Origin: JACRDV01 sp024860865 [NCBI: Methanobacteriota archaeon]
Lineage (GTDB): Archaea; JACRDV01
Direction of reading: 5' to 3'
NCBI GenBank assembly: GCA_024860865.1
Contig: JACRDV010000074.1
Coordinates: 1-6,141 of the forward strand
DNA: 6,141 nt
Shown here: positions 1 through 4,636 of the stretch, piece by piece
How the letters are laid out: each line of letters starts with the position of its first letter
Position numbering within the stretch: the first letter of the stretch is position 1
Notes under the pieces: generated by a model
What the model was told of the DNA's origin: nothing
Seen by the model: only the letters and a program-made list of their open reading frames with translations
Databases searched by the model: none
Made by a program: the position numbers and the translations under genes

Positions 1-358
1 AACCATAAAAAATGAAATGGATGCCTCAACAACAACTGCCACAGGCGCTAATAACCCGCACAACAGCTCTTCTAATATAGCCTCCGCCACCTGCAAAAGA
101 TGCCACGGCAGCCTTAGTTTTGCAGTGAATAAAACTGCAAGCTCTACAGATACTCAAGTAGATTATTACATTACAACGCATAAGTCTCCTCCATCCCCTA
201 GCAATATTAATATTAACAGGAGCCAATCCTGGTGCCCGAACTGCCATGGAAATCCCAAAAAAGTCACAACAGTATCAACATACACCAATATTTTGAGCGG
301 AAATGCTCACTCACCACTGGTAAGCGGAGCTAACAATGAAACTAGATCTTTGGGTTGC
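1..358 (+). repeat. Left arm of an imperfect inverted repeat (5' body of cytochrome copy 1)
   Basis: Base x on the + strand aligns with base 3144-x on the - strand without gaps. By hand I count 28 mismatches in 358 bases. Bases 1-84 and 240-358 are perfect, and most differences cluster at 109-173. Identity drops abruptly after 358, just past the first Cys codon of the last heme motif. The left end is cut by the window, so the arm is probably longer. Confidence 0.93.
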
Positions 359-541
359 TTTGTATGTCATGTTGGTATAAATACAACAATTACAGTCAAG
401 AAGCAATTGAAAGTTCTCAACGTTACTGCTTGGATCAACACTACAGCTAGTCCAGAAGGTTGGAATGTAACAAAACAAGCAGGAGTAGCACGTAATACAA
501 CTGGTTATATTGTGCTTGTAGGCAAAGTCAAACAAAGTTAG
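2..541 (+). CDS. Tetraheme-type multiheme cytochrome c, copy 1 (5' end cut by window)
   Basis: This is the C-terminal part of a secreted c-type cytochrome that probably carries electrons at the cell surface. The reading frame is open from base 2, and the visible residues before the first ATG (TIKNEMDA) match copy 2 at 2627-3289 exactly, so the gene starts left of the window and the ATG at 17 is internal. Three heme motifs are visible: CKRCH (bases 92-106), CPNCH (233-247) and CFVCH (356-370). By homology a fourth, with the leader helix, lies upstream. One histidine precedes each visible motif (NNPH, TTHK, NAHSP) and is the likely distal heme ligand. At least nine N-x-S/T sequons are present, dense in the Thr/Asn-rich tail after the last heme. 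That tail (from base 359) differs from copy 2 although the body is nearly identical. A six-heme cytochrome follows 36 bases downstream on the same strand. The family (cytochrome c3-like/multiheme) is clear; the partner and the physiological role are inference. Confidence 0.88.
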   Translation, partial: TIKNEMDASTTTATGANNPHNSSSNIASATCKRCHGSLSFAVNKTASSTDTQVDYYITTHKSPPSPSNININRSQSWCPNCHGNPKKVTTVSTYTNILSGNAHSPLVSGANNETRSLGCFVCHVGINTTITVKKQLKVLNVTAWINTTASPEGWNVTKQAGVARNTTGYIVLVGKVKQS

Positions 542-565
542 AAAAACTTATCTTAAGATTTTTTT
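542..565 (+). terminator. Possible hairpin plus T-run between two cytochrome genes
   Basis: Directly after the stop of cytochrome copy 1, CTTA-TCT-TAAG can form a small stem. It extends through an A-A mismatch into A4:T4 pairing and ends in a run of seven T (559-565). A T-run is the usual archaeal termination signal. If it acts, it is probably partial, because the six-heme gene starts only 13 bases further on the same strand. The stem is AT-only apart from one C-G pair, so this is weak. Confidence 0.25.
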
Positions 566-577
566 CTATTATTTTCT

Positions 578-1225
578 ATGCACAGAAAAATTATTTTTTT
601 TATAATTCTTACGGTCAATCTAATTTTGTGCTCCAATATTATAAGTGGGGCCCGATATAGCCCCACTCTAAAAGGTTATTGCAATAATTGCCATATAATC
701 CTCCTAGGAGAACAAGGTGATATACATCAGATCCATTATTTTGGATCGCCACTAATGGAGGCCCGTGATCCTGGGAGGAGAATACCTTGCATTGGTTGTC
801 ACCAAATCGGCACAAAAATACAAGCTCAAGGTATTGCGTGCCATAATCCTGGTCTTATAGATAGTGTTCATAAAAAAACTTGCCTGATTTGTCATAAGCG
901 CATGTTAAACACTGAAAATGAAAGTGCCATTCACGCAATCCATGCTAAAAAGGAATGTGTTCTATGCCACAGAGAGCCGGCAAAACCATCTTCTGAATGT
1001 ACGAGTTGCCATGGAAATGATCATCACAGAGTCCACCAACGCGTTGTAGATAAAATTTGTGTTAAATGTCATGGCGAAATTGAGAAGGCATATATAAACA
1101 TATCAACCTTTGAGCAAACCCAAAAAAATGTGACCGCATATAAATTAAAATCCACTTTGGCGAAGAAGTTCTCATATGTAAAAAAACTAATAAAAAGTAT
1201 ATTAGATAAGTTCTTAGTGTACTAA
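578..1225 (+). CDS. Secreted six-heme cytochrome c with a seventh, degenerate heme motif
   Basis: This 215-residue exported multiheme cytochrome is a likely electron-transfer partner of the neighbouring tetraheme proteins. Residues 1-24 form a signal peptide (MHRK, then a hydrophobic stretch ending IISGA). Six canonical motifs follow: CNNCH 35-39, CIGCH 71-75, CLICH 102-106, CVLCH 127-131, CTSCH 141-145 and CVKCH 161-165. GIACH at 85-89 has the second Cys and the His but lacks the first Cys. Spare histidines come in HxxH pairs (IHQIH 49-53, IHAIH 118-122, HHRVH 149-153) plus H98, enough to supply distal ligands. The pattern resembles doubled-CxxCH/cytochrome c3-like proteins. The C terminus (about 190-215) is Lys-rich and amphipathic with no membrane helix. 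Sequons are few, unlike the neighbours. ATG 578 is the only possible start, because a stop lies in frame at 554-556. No Shine-Dalgarno is visible, the upstream bases being T-rich. The exact family and redox partner are unknown. Confidence 0.9.
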   Translation: MHRKIIFFIILTVNLILCSNIISGARYSPTLKGYCNNCHIILLGEQGDIHQIHYFGSPLMEARDPGRRIPCIGCHQIGTKIQAQGIACHNPGLIDSVHKKTCLICHKRMLNTENESAIHAIHAKKECVLCHREPAKPSSECTSCHGNDHHRVHQRVVDKICVKCHGEIEKAYINISTFEQTQKNVTAYKLKSTLAKKFSYVKKLIKSILDKFLVY

Positions 1226-1287
1226 TCAATTTCAAATCTTATTCCAAAAAAGCAAAAAAGATAATTGTTTCTAATATTAGTAAGATT

Positions 1288-1902
1288 ATGCCAAAAATTG
1301 ATCGGTTAGTTTTGCTTGAAATCGCTGTAGGTATAATGATACTTGGAATTTCATTAGTTAGTTTTAGTAATACATACCAAAGATTTGGACAAGGTCTTGG
1401 ATATGGACATGGTGAATTAGTTCCCATTGAGAAAATCGAAGAAAAATGGTATTCTGCTTTCATGCAAACATTTAGATCATTGTTCTTGGCTTTTATTAGT
1501 GGTTTAATTTTGATGCACGGGATTTTATCCCTTCGAGCCCCAAAGACAGAAGTGCTTTCACCAGAAGAAGTTCCAACAGAGGAACCTATCAAATTAGTTT
1601 GGAATAATCAAACAATCCTGTTAGAACTCTTTCGAGACTTAGCTCCTAAGACATGTAGTATGATATTGAGCTCACTTCCATTTGAATCGGAGATAAATGA
1701 GTTAGAAAATGGGATATGTTTTAGAATAAGCGAGACAATGAGTTTGAAATTTCTGGTCGTAAAAATTGAACCTGAGAACCAAAGGCTCTTGGTAAAAGCT
1801 GGCGATGTGGGTTACTCTCCAGTAACAGAATCAATCTACATTTTCTATGGGAAAGCCCAATCTGTGCTTCCGCTCAATATATTTGCAAAGGTTAAAGGGT
1901 AA
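1288..1902 (+). CDS. Two-helix membrane protein with C-terminal cyclophilin-like (TM1367/DUF3830-type) domain
   Basis: This 204-residue protein has two membrane helices, about residues 7-27 and 63-81. They are joined by a Gly-rich then charged loop (28-62) predicted to face outside. A Pro/Glu-rich linker (84-99) leads to a domain of about 100 residues. That domain has the marks I associate with the cyclophilin-like fold of Thermotoga TM1367 and DUF3830: an opening beta-strand (IKLVWNN), DLAPKTCSMILSSLP at 117-131, and the later AGDVGYSP...IYIFYGKAQS at 171-192. Basic residues at the N terminus and after helix 2 place this domain in the cytoplasm. TM1367-like proteins are not proven prolyl isomerases, so enzymatic activity should not be assumed. 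The gene lies 62 bases after the six-heme cytochrome on the same strand and may be cotranscribed, suggesting a role in assembling or anchoring the cytochromes (inference). ATG 1288 has no clear ribosome site. The domain call is by eye from motif pattern. Confidence 0.75.
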   Translation: MPKIDRLVLLEIAVGIMILGISLVSFSNTYQRFGQGLGYGHGELVPIEKIEEKWYSAFMQTFRSLFLAFISGLILMHGILSLRAPKTEVLSPEEVPTEEPIKLVWNNQTILLELFRDLAPKTCSMILSSLPFESEINELENGICFRISETMSLKFLVVKIEPENQRLLVKAGDVGYSPVTESIYIFYGKAQSVLPLNIFAKVKG

Positions 1903-1972
1903 GTAGAAGTTTTTCAAAGAATGTTTAGTGGTGACGAAATTCAACTTAGAAAGTATCACGAATAACTCTTAG

Positions 1973-1978
1973 TTTTTT
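1973..1978 (+). terminator. T-run terminator candidate for the + strand cytochrome cluster
   Basis: A run of six T lies 71 bases after the stop of the cyclophilin-like membrane gene in the convergent gap. Archaeal RNA polymerase commonly stops at such T-runs without a hairpin. The assignment rests only on composition and position. Confidence 0.35.
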
Positions 1979-2076
1979 AATTGAAATTAAGCAAATTTAA
2001 ATATTTATTCTTTTGAGTTCTTGAATAAAAATCTAAAACAAAACGTTCGAAATACTTTTTTCTAAAGATATAATCT

Positions 2077-2083
2077 AAAAAAA
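2077..2083 (-). terminator. T-run terminator candidate for the - strand cytochrome pair
   Basis: Seven A on the + strand read as seven T on the - strand, starting 54 bases after the stop of the tetraheme gene ending at 2137. The position fits an archaeal oligo-T terminator for the two-gene - strand transcript. No stable stem is visible. Confidence 0.35.
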
Positions 2084-2136
2084 TTTAACTTCAATAATAA
2101 AACTTTGAAATGGAAATTCTTTCTATCAACAGTTAA

Positions 2137-2625
2137 TTAGCTTAAGAATGTAACATTAACTGCAATTGATGTGTGGCAACCTAAACAGCCAAAATTTAAT
2201 GTCCGATTATTTTTTCCTGAGGCATTGAAGGGTTTGTGAATACCGCTTCTTATACCGCCCCATCCTCTAGTGGAATATGGGCTAGTACTATTATAACCTG
2301 GAAAATATGTTGCGTTATGGCATTTTGTGCAATTAATGTAGCTTGCATTATGGCCGCTAACTGAACCGTATTTGATATGACACTCACGGCACTGGGTATT
2401 ATTGGCCTTATTTGATATTTGTTTATAAGCAATGTGAGGCCAATTAACTGTCTGATTTGAACTGTCTATCTCATTTACTATATACTTATGGCAGGCGGTA
2501 CATTTTGGCATTTTATACCAAGTATGAGCTCCAACGTAGTGTGGAAAACTAACTGGTAAGAAAAGTACTAGCAACAAAATTATTGATAGAAGTATTAAAA
2601 TGCTAATGAGGATTTTTCTATCCAT
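2137..2625 (-). CDS. Membrane-anchored tetraheme cytochrome c, third paralogue
   Basis: This 162-residue exported tetraheme cytochrome has four motifs: CTACH 42-46, CRECH 79-83, CTKCH 99-103 and CLGCH 147-151. A leader helix at about 4-26 (after MDRK) ends without an obvious cleavage site and may stay as an anchor. H34, H64, H92 and H130 each precede one CxxCH and match the four spare histidines of copy 2 (H36, H69, H109, H152), so all four hemes are likely bis-His. The shared pattern AHTWYK...CTACH and GCLGCHTSI...NVTF shows it is a divergent paralogue of the two near-identical copies. Nine N-x-S/T sequons imply heavy surface glycosylation. The protein ends 11 residues after the last motif, lacking the long tail of the paralogues. 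The ATG at 2623-2625 is chosen because it begins the basic-then-hydrophobic leader. A frame extension to 2661 would overlap the upstream gene. It sits one base after copy 2's stop, so the two are probably translationally coupled. Confidence 0.9.
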   Translation of the reverse strand: MDRKILISILILLSIILLLVLFLPVSFPHYVGAHTWYKMPKCTACHKYIVNEIDSSNQTVNWPHIAYKQISNKANNTQCRECHIKYGSVSGHNASYINCTKCHNATYFPGYNSTSPYSTRGWGGIRSGIHKPFNASGKNNRTLNFGCLGCHTSIAVNVTFLS

Positions 2626-2626
2626 T

Positions 2627-3289
2627 TTAACCCGCTTTGTCAGAACCTGAGACAGATACATTAAATGAATAGGGATTGGTTGGGGTAATATTTAGCATCT
2701 TTGTGCTGCGGCTATATGTCATGTTTAACTTTTGGTATACGTTACGAAATGTTATATTGAGTTTAATACCGGTGTGACAACCCATGCAACCCAAAGATCT
2801 AGTTTCATTGTTAGCTCCGCTTACCAGTGGTGAGTGAGCATTTCCGCTCAAAATATTGGTGTATGTTGATACTGTTGTGACTTTTTTGGGATTTCCATGG
2901 CAGTATGGGCACCATGCTTGGCTCCTGTTAATAGTAATATTGCTAGGGGATGGAGGAGACTTATGCGTTGCAATATAGTAATCAACCTGGGCATCAGTTG
3001 ATTTATTGGTCTTATTTACAGCCGAACTAAAGCTTCCGTGGCATCTTTTGCAGGTGGCTGAGGCTATATTAGAAGAGCTGTTGTGCGGGTTATTAGCGCC
3101 TGTGGCAGTTGTTGTTGAGGCATCCATTTCATTTTTTATGGTTGTATGGCAGAGTGCACAATCTGGTTGTTCATACAAAGTATGTGAACTAATATAGCGA
3201 CTAATGGCGGGTACTAATGAAAAAATAAAAGCAATTACTAGAGCCAGAAGTATTGCTACTAAAATTGATCTTCTGATATTTTTACGAAT
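2627..3289 (-). CDS. Membrane-anchored tetraheme cytochrome c, copy 2 (start codon uncertain)
   Basis: This exported, probably surface-displayed tetraheme cytochrome is about 220 residues if begun at the ATT at 3287-3289. Residues 1-8 are basic (IRKNIRRS), then a membrane helix spans about 9-30. Heme motifs follow: CALCH 44-48, CKRCH 80-84, CPYCH 127-131 and CMGCH 168-172. Exactly four other histidines exist (H36, H69, H109, H152), one before each motif, fitting four bis-His hemes. Ten sequons and a Thr/Asn-rich tail (173-220) suggest a glycosylated extracellular protein. The first standard start in frame, TTG at 3176-3178, would delete the leader helix and H36, so it is unlikely to be right. 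The frame is open upstream to a stop at 3317-3319 with no ATG/GTG/TTG. An AUU start 10 bases after AAAGGG, or a one-base indel joining the ATG at 3297-3299 to this frame, would restore a full leader. It is about 92% identical in DNA to copy 1 over the shared part. Confidence 0.88.
   Translation of the reverse strand: MRKNIRRSILVAILLALVIAFIFSLVPAISRYISSHTLYEQPDCALCHTTIKNEMDASTTTATGANNPHNSSSNIASATCKRCHGSFSSAVNKTNKSTDAQVDYYIATHKSPPSPSNITINRSQAWCPYCHGNPKKVTTVSTYTNILSGNAHSPLVSGANNETRSLGCMGCHTGIKLNITFRNVYQKLNMTYSRSTKMLNITPTNPYSFNVSVSGSDKAG
2786..3143 (-). repeat. Right arm of the inverted repeat (5' body of cytochrome copy 2)
   Basis: This is the partner of the arm at 1-358, in opposite orientation. 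The perfect tracts correspond to 3060-3143 and 2786-2904. The arms lie inside paralogous genes in the same reading frame, so an exchange between them would keep both frames open. About 2.4 kb lies between the arms. Confidence 0.93.
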
Positions 3290-3337
3290 GTTTAACCATC
3301 CCTTTAATTTATTAACTTACATTTTTTTACATTAAAA

Positions 3338-3393
3338 ATATCTATAATTTACTAATTAAAAATCAGAAAGCTATCCCGTAGGTATAAGTATTT
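3338..3393 (-). promoter_or_regulatory. Candidate archaeal promoter region for the - strand cytochrome pair
   Basis: On the - strand two TATA-like elements precede cytochrome copy 2: ACTTATAC (about 3382-3389) and TTATAGATA (about 3339-3347). A start about 25 bases below either gives a leader of roughly 30 to 70 bases before the proposed AUU at 3289. This is pattern matching in AT-rich DNA, so only suggestive. Confidence 0.25.
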
Positions 3394-3475
3394 TAAAACT
3401 AGAAAAACTTAGAATTTCAGTTCTAAAAAATTTTATCTAATAATCTAACACTCTTTTTTATCTAATGAACCAAAA

Positions 3476-4441
3476 TCAGATTTTTTTACTTATTTTCCTG
3501 CGTCCTCCTACTTTTCTCCGTATTTTTTCCTCTTTTATCGAAGAGATTTCTTTTTTAAGCTTCTCTAGTTCCTGAGAAAAGTTAGCAACCGCCTGCTTGA
3601 AAGTTAACTCTGGAGTTAAGGTTTTACTCGCCATTTCAGCTAGCCCGTCCGCCTTCTCCTTTAAAGCAGATAATTCACCTATAGATGTATCTAAACGAAG
3701 GTTAATTCTATTCACTTTATCCTCAAGTTTACTGATTTCAGATGCTAATAATGTTTTAATCGTTTTTTCATTAATTGATGGAGTGCTTGGAGCTTTTTCA
3801 CTTAATGTTTTAATTTCACTTTTTATTGCATTAATTTCTGGCTTTATTTTCCAAAGTTCTTGCAGTTTTTTGAACTCAGCTGGGTCTATCGGAATTTTTC
3901 CTTCGGTTATAGTTGCTAGATCTTTTAATTTTTCCAACTCATCCCTTAAAACTGTAACTTCCCGTAATAGAAATTTGTAAGAATCGGTAAGTTCTTTAGT
4001 GCTTTCTGGTGAGAAAATAGATAGACCTGCAACTCGAGCTTTCAGTTCATCATATGCTTTTCTTAAGGCTCGAGTTTCTTCCTCGAGCGACTCAATTGAA
4101 TTGGTCGCTGTTACAAATTTGCTTACATAAGTTTCTTTAATCTCCTCAGCCATATCCAAGGCTCGTTTAAGTTGGGCTTGAATATATGGAGATGTTCTTA
4201 GAAATTCTGCAATTTGATTAGTTATTCCCGCTGTCTTTAATTCTTCAATTCGTATAATAATTTCCTGGTTCGATTTCAGCAATTGATCAAAATCAGCTAC
4301 TTTTTTCTCAGTGGACCAAACTCTGTCTCTTACTTGTCCAACTTCCAAGACCAATTTTTTTCGCACATACAGAAACAAAAATATTATCAAAATGATACAT
4401 GTGCCTGCGGAAATTAAAGATACTAATATTAGAAGCTCCAT
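3476..4441 (-). CDS. Membrane-anchored coiled-coil protein with basic C-terminal tail, function unknown
   Basis: I do not recognise this 321-residue protein. It has one membrane helix at the extreme N terminus (about 4-25) followed by VRKK, a charge pattern that predicts N-out with the rest in the cytoplasm. Residues 33-305 are almost all helical and rich in Glu, Lys and Leu, with heptad-like stretches (about 35-75, 95-145, 150-175, 225-270, 285-306) broken by short Pro/Ser segments (145-149, 183-188, 217-223). The tail (about 306-321) is strongly basic (KIRRKVGGRRKISKKI) and could contact nucleic acid or membrane lipids. The ATG at 4439-4441 has a good ribosome site (AAAGGA, five bases away), so the start is firm. 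It lies 195 bases downstream of the PIN membrane gene on the same strand and probably has its own promoter. It may be a structural or scaffold protein. Membrane-tethered coiled coils of this kind resemble RmuC-type or chemoreceptor-like stalks only superficially. Confidence 0.8.
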   Translation of the reverse strand: MELLILVSLISAGTCIILIIFLFLYVRKKLVLEVGQVRDRVWSTEKKVADFDQLLKSNQEIIIRIEELKTAGITNQIAEFLRTSPYIQAQLKRALDMAEEIKETYVSKFVTATNSIESLEEETRALRKAYDELKARVAGLSIFSPESTKELTDSYKFLLREVTVLRDELEKLKDLATITEGKIPIDPAEFKKLQELWKIKPEINAIKSEIKTLSEKAPSTPSINEKTIKTLLASEISKLEDKVNRINLRLDTSIGELSALKEKADGLAEMASKTLTPELTFKQAVANFSQELEKLKKEISSIKEEKIRRKVGGRRKISKKI

Positions 4442-4446
4442 AGAAA

Positions 4447-4452
4447 TCCTTT
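4447..4452 (-). promoter_or_regulatory. Shine-Dalgarno site of the coiled-coil gene
   Basis: AAAGGA on the - strand stands five bases before the ATG at 4439-4441. It fixes the start of the coiled-coil protein and shows that this organism uses Shine-Dalgarno-led initiation at some genes. Confidence 0.65.
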
Positions 4453-4480
4453 CTAAAACAAATATTACTCAACTAGAAGC

Positions 4481-4492
4481 TTTTATTTATTT
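4481..4492 (-). promoter_or_regulatory. Candidate TATA box of the coiled-coil gene
   Basis: AAATAAATAAAA on the - strand lies about 40 bases upstream of the ATG at 4441. A start about 25 bases below would leave a short leader holding the ribosome site. It fits archaeal promoter geometry but is an AT-rich match only. Confidence 0.35.
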
Positions 4493-4636
4493 TGTCATTT
4501 GAACGTCGAAACAGCTTAAAATGGTCAATTTTTGCATCTACGAATGTAAAATTACTTAGATAAGCGCTCATTACAAAACTCTCTGGATCAGAATTCTCTC
4601 TTTAAAAATTATTAACATTGATAGGTTCCTATTGAT

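Larger units (their letters stand above)
1903..2136. other. AT-rich intergenic gap between convergent genes
   Basis: These 234 bases lie between two stop codons of convergent genes. They are strongly AT-rich with no convincing reading frame. They contain a T-run for the + strand transcript and an A-run serving the - strand transcript, listed separately. I see no RNA gene or direct repeat array here. Confidence 0.7.

Noticed and set aside
17-19. ATG at 17 as the start of cytochrome copy 1
   Set aside because: The frame is open to the left edge, and the residues before it match copy 2 exactly, where this Met is internal and lies after the first heme motif.
578-650. Lipoprotein signal in the six-heme cytochrome (LILC near residue 18)
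   Set aside because: The residues before the Cys do not fit a lipobox, and the hydrophobic stretch continues to a better cleavage site after ISGA.
1239-1592. Open frame on the - strand opposite the membrane cyclophilin-like gene
   Set aside because: It is a shadow of the real + strand gene, with no domain and no ribosome site.
1903-2136. Possible small RNA or CRISPR-like element in the convergent gap
   Set aside because: No repeated units and no stable stem-loop are visible; the sequence is simply AT-rich with T- and A-runs.
2626-2661. Longer N terminus of the third tetraheme protein starting at 2661
   Set aside because: It would overlap the upstream gene by 35 bases and put charged residues ahead of a leader that begins properly at MDRK.
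3176-3178. TTG as the start of cytochrome copy 2
   Set aside because: It would remove the leader helix and the histidine preceding the first heme motif, both of which are conserved in the third paralogue.
3006-3197. Open + strand frames inside cytochrome copy 2, and similar ones opposite copy 1 and the coiled-coil gene
   Set aside because: They lie antisense to genes with clear heme motifs or coiled-coil structure and have no protein features of their own.
3282-3299. Five-codon upstream frame as a regulatory leader peptide for copy 2
   Set aside because: AAAGGG touches its ATG with no spacing, so it is more likely the remnant of the true start or chance than a translated leader.
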